From Lophius americanus (lineage: Eukaryota; Chordata; Actinopteri; Lophiiformes; Lophiidae), in NCBI GenBank assembly GCA_037951165.1, contig JBBDHG010000026.1:3737501-3801500 (forward strand): DNA of 64,000 nucleotides, written 5' to 3'. Below are positions 47,171 through 57,399 of the stretch, piece after piece. Every line of letters begins with the position of its first letter. The stretch's first letter is position 1. Position numbers and translations under genes: made by a program. Under the pieces are notes generated by a model. It did not search any database and was not told the origin of the DNA. It saw nothing but the letters and a program-made list of their open reading frames with translations.

Positions 47171-47969
47171 TTAATATCATACACACTCTTTTTTTAAAGA
47201 GTGAAAAGTATTTATACTTGGACAATTATTTAATGATGAAATTTTGAATTCATTGAAAGTAGTTAATATTTTGCTTAAATAGCTCAAGATTTAGGTAAAG
47301 CATGTTTTAGGAAATCATTTGAGCCTTATTACAAGTATTTTACCTTTTATTGGTTATATGAAGCTACATACACACCTGTCCAGTAAATCCTCATACGCTT
47401 TAATAGGCCCCCCCAAAATCTGCTTCTAGAATAGACTTTCTCAGCAGTCATGGTTAATGGCTTCTTCTTGGTGGCCCCTTCTACCACTCATTAATACCCT
47501 TCTTTCTGAAATCCAAGATAAAACTAAAGTCAGAAACGTGGAACTCTCTACCTTGGTAAGCTTCGCACCCACATTACATCGATAAAGCATTATTTAACAT
47601 AACAATGGCCACAAATAAAGAGAAGAAACAGAACAGGTGCACTTCAGCGGCCAATCAGATTTCACCTATTGCCAGTGGTCCCGCCCCTGAATATGTCTGT
47701 CAGTTAATGTTGCCTTCAATTTCAGATGGCATTAGGTAGAAATCGTAAACACAGAAGGTTAGGGGAGATAATTGCTTTCATTTAATTCATACAATGGTGG
47801 CCTGGTTTGGTTAATTTCAACGCACTGCAGACATAGTGTAATTTTTATAAAGGGGTTAAAAACCTATGATATGCAGTTCATTTTAACTTTTGGATAGTAA
47901 TATGCAAAGAATAAATTAAAAAAATAGAGAGGATTAATAGTCAAGTTTTTTTCTTGAGAAGATGTGTTG
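47171..47969. other. Unassigned noncoding stretch
   Basis: Nothing recognised apart from a C7 run at 47409-47415. Confidence 0.4.
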
Positions 47970-48150
47970 AGCACGCATGGCTCGAGTTAAGCTGCTGGAG
48001 GTCAAGTACCTTGCCTTGCTAAAGGGTACCCTGACGTAGACAGGACAAAGCATTAGTTATTTTCTCTGCCTGACAGGCTCCCTGAGACAGTCCAGCGTTT
48101 TCAACTGGCAACCTTCCAGTTTTTGTCCCAGTGATATACAGTAGTATGGA
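47970..48150 (-). mobile_element. tRNA-derived SINE relic
   Basis: TCAAGTACCTTGCCTTGCTA, AAGGGTACCCTGACGTAGAC and CAACTGGCAACCTTCCAGTT are the reversed body and head of a common fish SINE group. The B-box region is badly decayed. Confidence 0.5.
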
Positions 48151-48959
48151 CAGGATTTATGGTTATTTTGCTTTATGCTCATATTCTTGAGGGTCAGATT
48201 ACGTCCATAGGCTGCATTCAAAGACTGAGCTACACGGTTGGAAATTCACAAATTGCTATGTAGATGCAGAATTTCTTATTCATTTTCATCATAGATTATT
48301 GATCATAGAGAAATTGAATGAATGGAACACAAGATATCGAAAATCCCCTGTTGGTGGAGGATTAAAATACATATTTTGTGTTTTCTTGAAGACTTTTCAT
48401 TCTACGGAAATGTATGTTGGGTGTTAAATGTTGCGGTGTTGATTATAGGGGTAAAAAAAAAAGAAGCAGGCTAGTAGAACTTGGCAGTCCTCCCCAACAA
48501 TGTTCCCTGAGTGATGAGCTGACTTCCAGATTTGTGCATGTTTGACAATGTTGACACAGCTTTTCCTCTTAAATATGAGGCAATAAACACACGTATAAAA
48601 AATTACAGCATATTAACCACTATTTAATGAAAATACAAATGACTATTGCGCCTGAAATTGGCTGATTGATTGGCAGAGCTGCTTGCTCAGGTGTAACTTT
48701 TAGGTTTCACGGTATCATGATGTCAGCTTTTCCCCTCGTGTGAATGCGCTCCAGCGCGTGTTCACTCGAAGGGATATTGCGTGGCTAAATCGAGAATAAA
48801 GTCTTTTTCAAGCACTAATAAAAAAAAAAAAACAGCATGGAAACAAAAAATAAAGTCCCCTCTGGAGAGAGAAATGTGAATAACATCAACAATATTGAGG
48901 AAAGTGACCTCTTGTCCTGCTGCTCAGCCCCGCTCCCATTCATCAGCTCCCAGTCTCCA
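48151..48959. other. Unassigned AT-rich stretch
   Basis: Only homopolymer runs (48451-48461, 48821-48832). No gene. Confidence 0.4.
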
Positions 48960-49260
48960 CTAAAAGCAGGCTTTACAGCTGGTTGACGCTTGCACTCTAA
49001 AATATGTTGTACTGGATGGACACAAGTGTCGATGAGGTGGTATTTCTCAGGCCCCTTGTCTTTCCGTTATCACAGGATATGGAGTCAGGGAGAGTGAGGG
49101 GGCGGAGCGGGGAGGACTGGAGCCCTAAAGCATGATTTACTTGACCTTGCAGTCCTGGAACTCGCGGCCAGAACCTCATTAATTCCCAGGGTCATTCCTT
49201 TTGGACATAAATTGGTTAAAAATCGGAACGCGTGGATGACTTCCAGACATACACAAGGAA
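48960..49260. other. Candidate noncoding regulatory block
   Basis: Repeat-free and GC-balanced, with TTATCACAGG (GATA-type) at 49067 and CCTCATTAATTCCCAGGGTC at 49173. No frame stays open across it in a protein-like way. Conservation is untested. Confidence 0.25.
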
Positions 49261-50270
49261 TTATAAAATCTCTGGCCTTACCCCGCCCTCGCTGACTCTC
49301 CTCGCACCCACTCCAAAACCCAAACATTTTCAAATCGCCGGGTCTAAATCACATGGGTCTGCTGGAAGGAGCTGCCTAATCCTCATCGGAGGGAGGAGGC
49401 TGATGGAACATTTTGTGCTTATTAAGCAGCGAATATGGCGATGTTTTATGTGATTATCCACTGTGAATGATTTCTCACTCCCATTCATTCTGGAGCCTGG
49501 CCTGTCTTTTGTTTGGGGAAACAGAGCTGGAGGAGCAGCAGGGCCGCGAGGGAAGTCCAATAAATTACACTAATGCACACATTTAAAGGGGCTCATATTC
49601 CCCCTGGCCTGTTATCAAGACTACTCCAGTGAGAATGTAAACTACCTCTTTCTCCTCCCCTCCCCAGGCCCAATATTTAATGTTATCATCCTTTAAACAA
49701 CTCCACTGTTTATGTTATCACAAATAAATGGCAGATTATTCCAACTTTTTCTCACTATTTCATATTGGCTCCAGATTAGTCAGACAAATAGATGTCTAAT
49801 GGTGCTGCTGGACTCATTAATTCAAGGAGATAGACCCCAGATTTGTGTAAACACAGCAAAGCCAGTGCTGGTGAATCACACCTTGAGTTTACAGGGGCAG
49901 ACGGATGGGGAGGAAGGGCTATAGGAGCCCACACAAGGAAAACCGTGGAAAGGAAAACAAGCGTAATCCTGCTGATAAAAGCGGGATTGTTTCAAAGTTT
50001 ATTTGGACACGCAGTGCCTGGCTGAGGTTAGACCCTAATGAGACAGCGCCCTGTCCAGAGTGGATTCATCACCGCTGGATTGGGGTTATCGCCCTCCGCC
50101 GTGCTCCACTACTTTTAATCAGGCTCCTCTCTGGTCACTCCCTATCAGCAGCAGTCCATCTCTGGAGCCGTCGGCATCCATCAGGAGCCGCCGACAGGCC
50201 CAGGGAGCGCGGCTGAGGAGTGCATTAGTAAATTATTGCCTTTTGGTTAATCCTCAGTGTCTGTCATGTC
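49261..50270. other. Candidate noncoding regulatory block with clustered GATA-type motifs
   Basis: A long repeat-free stretch of balanced composition. The octamer TGTTATCA (complement TGATAACA, fitting WGATAR) occurs three times at 49610-49617, 49681-49688 and 49713-49720. Nearby are TAATGCACAC, CAATATTTAATG, AATTACACTAAT and CTCATTAATTC motifs. The overlapping frames of 60-103 codons differ in reading frame and show no protein family. This is the strongest enhancer-like block in the window by eye, but there is no direct evidence of function. Confidence 0.3.
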
Positions 50271-50927
50271 AGAGAGTGCATGAATAGTGAACGCAGACGT
50301 ACGCAAACGCACCCCCATCCTCGAGACATTATGGGAGAACTAATAGCTGAGATGAGACGCCGTAGTAGAACCTGCATCCTGATGCATGCTGGTCCAACCC
50401 TGCAGAGCTGTAAGTCAAGAGCACATAAAAGCAACACCTGTAGAATATAATGCAATACAAAATTAAGGCCCCACAATAAATTCTAACATTGGCGGGACTA
50501 ACCTACTATTCATAGTAAGTATCATATTGAGTATGCAATGAATCTCGACTGCAGAGTATGTGTAAGAAATACCCAGACGTATATTATATGAGCAAGAACC
50601 GCTAGTGTTCGCTTACTGCACATACTCAATCACCCCGAGGCTGGATTGCATCTCTGCAGACTCTCCAATCGCGGCTGTGAGGCAGACAGCTCAAGCACCA
50701 TTCTAGTTTGTTTTGTTCGCAATGCAATCTCTAAATTCTCCCCTGATATGTTTCTAGTCCAGATTTCCACTGTGTAGATTTCAAATGTTGGCAGTTTTAA
50801 GAATATTTATGGCGAATCGGAAATGTTCAGTGTTACGTAGCATGACAAGTATCTGTGGGGTTAGCCAGCTAGCCTGGCCGTTGGCCGGCGTACAGACCCC
50901 TCTCGCCCCAGACAGACCAACGTATTT
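50271..50927. other. Unassigned sequence
   Basis: No gene or recognised repeat. Composition is mixed. Confidence 0.4.
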
Positions 50928-51025
50928 ATTACCTTTGCCAAGGAGGTTATGTTTTCATGGCCGTCGGTCTGTTTGTTTCAGGGGATGTTCTAGGATTTAT
51001 TGTAAATCAGGGGCCATAAAAGGGC
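50928..51025 (+). repeat. Interspersed 'AAGGAGGTTATGTTTT' family, copy 3
   Basis: TTTGCCAAGGAGGTTATGTT, then GTCGGTCTGTTTGTTTCAGG, match the leading block of the family at 23318 and 23975. Only the first ~100 bp remain. Confidence 0.6.
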
Positions 51026-51190
51026 ATTATTTAATTCGGAGAGGCCAACTATATGAACAAGATCCATGTACGTATCATTATCCAGTTAGATGTGCTTCAA
51101 GTACATTCCTTATTTACCAATGGCTCTATAAATACACATAAAAGCCTTGTTAAAGACCATTGTTTGCCTTTGAAACTTATATATTGAATT

Positions 51191-51718
51191 CTAAACGTTG
51201 GTCCACACAAACGATGACAGATAAGAAGTTAATTTCTCCAAATGTTTGATACATATAATACGTTTACACAGGTAATGTATACTATAAGTGTCTTTAAGCC
51301 TTTTAAAAAAAGTTCCATTTGTTGCTGCCCAAACAGCTCTGTGACGATTTTTCTGATAACCTTTTGTCGTAACACGCTTTAACTTTTGTTCTGCGGGATA
51401 TGACAATTCTGGTTCCAGAAGGCTTAAATTTATAGAGCTCACAAAAAAATTCACTCCTATAATATTATCAGTCAGAAGTCGCAATGTTGGGATGTCAACA
51501 ATCAATGTCAATTCAACCACTCCCCGTACATTCTGCACCACCTTGCACTTTGTGCACATCACTGCAACTAATCTGCAAAATCGACCAATCATAGCAGTTT
51601 TCCACAAGTTCCACCAAAAATAGCAGTCGCCCAAATTGAGACTAATACGGACATCAGCGATACTCCATATTTTAGGGGTAGGATTTATGGTAAAGAGGGG
51701 TCGGGTGATCACCGTCAA
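51191..51718 (-). other. Longest open frame in the window, 175 codons, unrecognised
   Basis: This frame starts at an ATG on the minus strand (51716-51718) and runs 175 codons without a stop. I recognise no family. It contains cysteines in CTKCK, a hydrophobic run LIVDIPTLRLLTDNIIGVNF and a basic stretch KLKRVTTKGYQKNRHR. There is no promoter, splice or polyadenylation context I can support. In AT-rich sequence a frame this long is somewhat unusual but could still be chance, or a relic of a transposon protein whose family I do not know. Confidence 0.2.
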
Positions 51719-52057
51719 ATTATCACGGGACTGTAGATTTTAGGTGCAATGACGTAACAGGGAGATTGAATGAGTGCCTTGATGGAGGATAGCGCTCACT
51801 GTCTGAGGTCTGATTAACAAACCTAGCTGGGACATGAACGTACTGAGGAGGTCAGTAAAGATGTGATCAATACTGTTCTGTGCCGCAGAGAGGTTTGTGT
51901 GTCCTTTGGTAGGAAGACTGCTGGTAGCAGCCTTCTTCATCATTCAGACAGCTGTTTAGTGCATGTACTGTATAGCCATAACAATAAAAACACTGAAAGG
52001 TCAGAATAAAATTGATTATCTTGTTACTTGGCATCAGTCAGTAGGAGGGATGTATTA

Positions 52058-52545
52058 CACTGCAAAATAATAAGTAAAACTACAAAAAATCTTACCAAAT
52101 TAGAGTTTTTTTTAGAGAATGCTTCTTGAATATCTCAACTGCTCAATATGAGTATTTCCAGTGACCTTAAAGACATTTCTTATCTTAAAATGCTTAAATA
52201 TCACTTTTTAATCTTAATGTCAAGCCTGCAATGGTAAAAATCTAAAACAGTGTCACTATAAAACAACCTGAAATCACTAAAATGCCCCGGAATGAAAATG
52301 TTGACATGTATAGTAAAAAGTTTACATATATATATAGTTAAAAATGAAATTTCTCAGCTAATTTCCAAAAATATGATTTCTTAATTCAACAAACTATCCT
52401 ATATACTAAACTAAATTCTCCCAATAGTAAATACTATTTACTATTGGGAGATTTATTTTACTTATACCATGCTGAAAACCCCTTGTATTCATTATTTAAT
52501 TACTTATATTTGAAAGGGGATCTCGCCGAGGTGCACTGTAAGTGA
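52058..52545. mobile_element. Nested AT-rich insertion with CACTGC terminus
   Basis: Tc1-like sequence stops at TGTATTA and CACTGCAAAATAATAAG begins at 52059, continuing with AAAAAATCTTACCAAATTAG. This is the left end of a common fish CACTA-like non-autonomous element. The right end is not clear; I place it near GGTGCACTGTAAG (52531). A perfect palindrome lies inside. Confidence 0.5.
52417..52451. repeat. Perfect 17 bp inverted repeat with one central base
   Basis: TCTCCCAATAGTAAATA (52417-52433), a single C, then TATTTACTATTGGGAGA (52435-52451). The arms are exactly complementary, forming a 35 bp near-perfect palindrome. Confidence 0.95.
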
Positions 52546-52564
52546 TGTTCTGTAAAAAAGAAAG

Positions 52565-52855
52565 AAATGGGCGAGCGGAGGATCTCTATTGTGATGTTGA
52601 GACAGCAGTGGTTCGATCCCCCAGCACTTCCAGTCATGTCGCAGCCTCTCTAATCAAGAAACTGAACCCCAAGTTGCTTCCAATGGCTGTTCCATCGGTG
52701 TGTTCATGATAGCGTGAATTGTTGTCGCTTTTGATGCGCAGGTGGCGACGTGCATGGCACCCTCTTTGAGTAAATCTGCGAAGGTTGACTTGTGAATAGT
52801 CCAACAGACCAGAGAAGCGCCATATAAGTAGAGTTCTTTTACCATTTAAGGAGAG
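52565..52855 (+). mobile_element. tRNA-derived SINE relic
   Basis: The B box GGTTCGATCCC is intact at 52612-52622. It is followed by CCAGTCATGTCGCAGC, GAAACTGAACCCCAAGTTGC, TTCCAATGGCTGTTCCATCG, GATGCGCAGGTGGCGACGTG and GAAGCGCCATATAAGTAGAG in the order of a very abundant fish SINE-like family. Same family as 32500-32750, which lies in the opposite orientation. Confidence 0.75.
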
Positions 52856-52945
52856 GAAGGACAAATTGTTCGCCTTTTCTTTTGCTGAAAAAGGTTGACA
52901 TACACAATATTAGGCGTTTGGTTTAAATGTTATGACTGATTGTTG

Positions 52946-53811
52946 AATTAATATGCAATTTTGAACAAAGGGCTCGAGTGGCCTCACAAAGTAAATTCTA
53001 GAATAAATACACACACTGTGCAGACCACCACCTTCAATCTGGACCTGACTCGTTGCACAGACAGACTTATCTCCTGCTCACACACGCAGACATAATGCAC
53101 GTCTGTTTGATTAGTTTAACTCTAAAGGTGATTTAGTGCTGTTAGTGTTACTCGCCACCATGACGTGACCCGCTCCCACCTCATCAACACGCCCCCGCAA
53201 CCCCAAACAAGCACATTAAAGTCACAACAGCTCTCCGTCTTGTTCTGTTGATGGGACGTGACACGATGGTGCAGCCCCACCGCCTGCATCTTTGTCTAAA
53301 AAGAATAAATAAAGGTTTCTTTTCCTCCTCCACCACCTCCGGTAAAGTAAAATACACAAATCTCCCGCGCCGAGAGGAGGGCCTTAAATCACTCATTGTT
53401 GATGTTTAGACCAGTTAAGTCAATAATCTCCATCTTGCCACACTGATAAGTGATATTGCAGGGAAACTCTTTGCCATTATTTCTCCGTGGCAGTTTGAGT
53501 GTTCGTATAGCAAAACCATCAGCCACACCATGTGTCCTGAGTAATTGGGCCCAAGGGAGGAAAAGCCACGAACGTGAAAGAACAATGTGGCAAATTGCAG
53601 TTCGGCCTTTTGGTCAGAGTAGACAGCATTAGGACGAGGGAGAGGAGATGTTCGGACGTCTGCAGAAGTTTCAAGATGGCGACTGTGTGAATGGAGCCGT
53701 TACTTTGCTCAAGTGGTTAAAAGCAGTAAAGAAAAGCCTTTCCTAACACGACTCTCTGACCACAAGAGCAATGTGATGAGATGAAATAAAGATCTGCACA
53801 GTACACTGTAA
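52946..53811. other. Unassigned sequence
   Basis: Mixed composition with CG-richer parts at 53150-53400. No exon could be supported and no repeat is recognised. Confidence 0.35.
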
Positions 53812-55012
53812 ATTATAATAAGTTCACTTCTCTCTAAAAAAAAACCAAAACAGATATCCAATTGCTTCAAATTTTCCAAATAAAGTTGATCATTGGGTTG
53901 TTAAAGCTGAAGAACCTAATGATCTAGGTTCCTTGGAAATTTTGAGCCAATCGGTTTTATTATTAAATGCTGCGGCGTCATAAAGGCCAAGAAGGTTATT
54001 CCAGACAACCATTCTCCCCAACATGCCTCTCCAGCTCATCCAGGGGCATACCAAAGTATCCCCCGACCAGATGACATATTCTGAGGTCTCTCATATTACA
54101 TACATACTATGTATGTATGTAGACCGAAAAGAAAAGTTCTGAAAATACTGTAATGACGTCATTATCACCATCACGACCCACATACTATATGATCTATTTC
54201 AGGAACCATGCAGTGGCAGATGAAGTAATCAGTTCCTTTAGTTGAGTTATTGTGTTAATATATCCACACTGTGGAAATACATCAAAACATGTAAAAGCCC
54301 AGAATTCAAAACTTAATCTAAAGTAATATTTAACTAAATGTTGTGAAGGTTCAACGTAACAGAACTTATTTTGTGCAGTTGAATGGTTAGTCTTAGTGGG
54401 CCTGAATTCATTTTAACCACTTTATCTGCTGTTTATGTTTATGTTGTTATGATTGTGTTCTCGCTATAATGAATTTCATTTGGCAGAACTAAAGTTGTCT
54501 ACTTTGAATTTATCTAACTGCATTACTTGGAAAACTGTTGACATACCAAGTTAAGTAAGTCCAATGGAAGTTGCCGTACTTATTGAAGTTATTTGAATTA
54601 GAACTAATCAGTATATTTTAGTTGGTTAATACAGTTGAGAGATGGTGGTCCAACAGTTAAGTTAATAATAATAATAATAATAATACATTTAATTTATAAT
54701 GTTATTAAATTATTTACGTCAGTATAATGAAATATTTTTATGTTGGCATTAATCAATACAGTCAAGTAAAACAAAATAGAGAGTGTTGTGTTGAATTTAT
54801 GTTGTTCAGTTTAGTTAACTAGACTCAAACATATTAATTAAAACAAAGTTGAGGAGAAAATGTTACGATTGCTTCATACAGATATGTTGGATATACATAA
54901 ATCTGTTATTTCTAACTTAAAAATGTTGTTTAATTACCTCTGAAACAACTCAGTTGTGTGGAAATTGCTGACATAATAGAGTTAAGTTAATGGAACAGAT
55001 TATTTTTTTGGG
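53812..55012. mobile_element. CACTA-like non-autonomous element, about 1.2 kb
   Basis: It begins TACACTGTAAATTATAATAA. The interior repeats words typical of this fish group: ACCAAGTTAAGTAAGTCC, CAATGGAAGTTGCCGTAC, AACAACTCAGTTGTGTGG and TAGAGTTAAGTTAATGGAAC. The right terminus near 55000 (TTATTTTTTTGGGTGCG) has lost its clear inverted match, so the end point is approximate. No coding capacity. Confidence 0.5.
54662..54685. repeat. (TAA)8 microsatellite
   Basis: Eight perfect TAA units inside the CACTA-like element. Confidence 0.95.
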
Positions 55013-55724
55013 TGCGCTTAAATTGTTTCATACCTTAAACATCAACTTCTCTTTAAGATCCGCCTGTTTTAATTTTTTTGACATTTTCCCAATAATTTAA
55101 CCCTGAATATTTTTAAATGTTTCATTATTATTGAATTATTTTTCTTAAATCTTAAAGAGTGGGATTATTTAATTAACCAATGGAGAAACAATTCTTATTT
55201 TAGTTTTCACGAAAAATTTAAAACCACTGGAAATACATGGTTGTCACTGGATAGGAAGGGTTTTTAAAAAATCAATAAGCAGTGTGTTGCAGTTTAAAAA
55301 AAAAAAAAAGTCCATTTAACTCTTACCGTAAAGCAAATAATTAAAAAAATTGACACCTTCAAATACATATTTGATCCACAACCACATACATACATACATT
55401 TTTGTACATTGTGGTATCTGGATTATGTCCTTCTTATATTTCTTTATTGTATTATTTAATGAAAAATACCACTATGAGCCTCCCTTTACAATACCTCTTT
55501 AATCTTAATACCCCCTTAAAACATAATTCTAACCCCAACTTTTTCACTCTGCTAATCTTAACCATAGATTATCTGTCATTCGCCATTCTGCTGTTAATAG
55601 AAGGAATTATTAAGTAAAAGGTCTAAAATAAATGTTGTTTTTAGGCTGAATCAACAACAGAACCACCGAATTCAGAATTTAGATAAGATTTTTTCCATTT
55701 CACAATCCTAAGGAAAGTCTACCT
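55013..55724. other. Unassigned AT-rich sequence
   Basis: Contains an A14 run near 55296-55309. The 71-codon frame at 55402-55617 is hydrophobic simply because of T-richness. Confidence 0.4.
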
Positions 55725-56088
55725 ACAGGCCATCAACCTGACGAACAATCAAACCAGTGTCAGTGTCGTACAATAACCTGGATCACCTCATTTTTCAATA
55801 ACCCGTCCAACTGTCATTACTCTGACATCTTTGCACTGTCATATATATTTATATATACATATTAAATATTTATATATATTTAAATGTATATAGCCTGTAC
55901 TGAAGATCATCTCCTTTTTTTTAATAGCTTGTATATTTGTTTATTGCCTTGTCCATTTAATTTAAATTATTCATATGACGTTCGTACTGTGAGAGCTCAG
56001 TTAACCGGAGTCAAAGTCCTTGTATGCATATACATGGCCAATAAAGCTGATTCTGATTCTGATTCTGATTCTGATTCTGATTCTGATA
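55725..56088 (+). mobile_element. LINE 3' end with hexamer tail
   Basis: CTACAGGCCATCAACCTGAC, then TTTGCACTGTCATATA, GGAGTCAAAGTCCTTGTATG, ACATGGCCAATAAAGC and a (CTGATT)n tail follow the order of a common fish LINE terminus. AATAAA is at 56040-56045. It spans the last coding remnant plus the 3' untranslated part. The AT-rich middle (55840-55890) is low complexity. L2/CR1-like origin is likely. Confidence 0.7.
56047..56088 (+). repeat. (CTGATT)6.8 hexamer tail
   Basis: Perfect hexamer units directly after AATAAAG. Read in one frame they encode repeated Asp-Ser, which is an artefact. Confidence 0.95.
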
Positions 56089-56091
56089 TAA

Positions 56092-56245
56092 GAGTCCTGG
56101 ATCTGTCCGTCCATCAGGATCCACATCAAAATGAGGTTCTATCCTGGACAATGCCCAAAACATATCAAAGTTCTCTTCCTGCTAACAGACGGACAAATAA
56201 ACAAGGGGTGAAAACAGAATCTCCTTGGTGAAGGTAATAAACTGC
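56092..56245 (-). repeat. Interspersed 'AAGGAGGTTATGTTTT' family, copy 4, reversed
   Basis: The right edge GGGGTGAAAACAGAATCTCC then TTGGTGAAGG is the reverse complement of the leading block. GACGGACAAATAAACAAGG is the reversed TTTGTTTGTCTGT part, and GGATCCACATCAAAATG the trailing part. Confidence 0.65.
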
Positions 56246-56267
56246 AGGTGTTCTTTTAAAGAGGAAT

Positions 56268-56605
56268 CACTTTTTCCAGGGTTTCAGTCCTGGGTGATTT
56301 GGCAACCACTCTTTTATATTATTTTATGTGCAGAATTACCACCATTGCTGCGTATCTATAAATGAGAATGGGGGCCAGGATGAATAAAAAGATTCAGAAT
56401 ACACCCCTAACACTATTAAACAAATTGGTAACAGTTTTATTGCCTTTTTCCATGATTTCAGTCCGGATGATTTGGCAACACTTTGATATTATTTTTATGA
56501 GGAGGATTACAACTGTTGGTGCATATCCATAAATGAAAGTAAGGGCCAAAGTAAAAAAAAAACAGAGATTTAATATGTACTTTGAAAAGTATTAAACACT
56601 TTGGT
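56268..56605 (+). repeat. Diverged tandem duplication, period about 173 bp
   Basis: TTTTTCCAGGGTTTCAGTCC, GATTTGGCAACCACT, TATCTATAAATGAGAATG and AACACTATTAAACAAATTGG are repeated in order as TTTTTCCATGATTTCAGTCC, GATTTGGCAACACTT, TATCCATAAATGAAAGTA and AAAGTATTAAACACTTTGG. Confidence 0.75.
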
Positions 56606-56745
56606 GACACGTTTAAAGAATTTGTTTCTACCCCATCCTTCCACCAAGTCTGATGGAAATCCTGCCAGGAATTTTACATAATCCTGCTGAAAAACAGGCC
56701 AACAAACAAAATAATGGAACATTGATGACAACATAACCTCCACAG
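56606..56745 (-). repeat. Interspersed 'AAGGAGGTTATGTTTT' family, copy 5, reversed
   Basis: CCATCCTTCCACCAAGTCTG, ATGGAAATCCTGCC, CAGGCCAACAAACAAAATAA and AACATAACCTCC are the reversed family sequence. Confidence 0.65.
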
Positions 56746-57399
56746 CAGAAGTAGTCAAGATGAAGGCATCAGCGGGCCTTTCAATTTTTACTGGAAAACA
56801 CTGAGAGAGAAACAGCTGAACAACTGAACCATAAGCAAGAGATATCATAGACCTGAGTCCCACTCTGGTCCTATAGCCATCATTTTTGAAACTCTGATAT
56901 CAAGAGTCAGTATCTCCCCCTGTGCAAACCCAACTGACCTAAGAAACAGGCCAGATGGTTGGACAGGAAAGTTATTTAGCTGCTAAAATCATTTTTAGAC
57001 CTATATAATTTTTCCTCATCATGGCCCGCATGTTGTTTAAACCCTTCCCCACTGTGCCAGATACATAATTCTGATGCTAAAGCACAAAATAAATGTTATT
57101 ATTTCTTGCCAAAAACAATCAATTCTCAGTATTTTTACTCTAAAATGATGGACCAGATCTTAAACACTAGGATGTGAAATTTATGGAAATAAATTGCATG
57201 AATATGACATAAAATACTTCACGTCCACAGAAGGTTATAGCGCTACATGTCTTTTTTGAAGCCTTTGGCCCTGGTTACACCTCTGAGTTTGTACAAAATG
57301 ATTTACTGGGTTAACAAAAGTACAAACTAAATACATTTTTATATAAAAATGTAGAAAGGATAGTGAAAAAGTAACGCTGAATGTTATACTAGCAGCACA
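56746..57399. other. Unassigned noncoding stretch
   Basis: No exon or repeat recognised. Confidence 0.4.

Larger units (their letters stand above)
51965..52945 (+). mobile_element. Tc1-like transposon, copy E, ends separated by two nested insertions
   Basis: The 5' end at 51969-52055 has TATAGCCATAACAATAAAAA, ATTGATTATCTTGTTAC and AGGAGGGATGTATTA. The 3' end at 52895-52945 has GACATACACAATATTAGGCG and TTTAAATGTTATGACTGATT. Both are in the same orientation and match the family termini. The transposase region between them is missing and replaced by a CACTG-ended segment and a SINE relic. Treating the two ends as one element is inference from order and orientation. Confidence 0.65.

Noticed and set aside
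52612..52622. Intact GGTTCGATCCC B box suggesting a tRNA gene
   Set aside because: It belongs to a SINE relic; no cloverleaf or acceptor stem can be drawn around it.
56047..56088. Asp-Ser repeat that could look like an acidic protein domain
   Set aside because: It is the (CTGATT)n tail after an AATAAA signal of a LINE.
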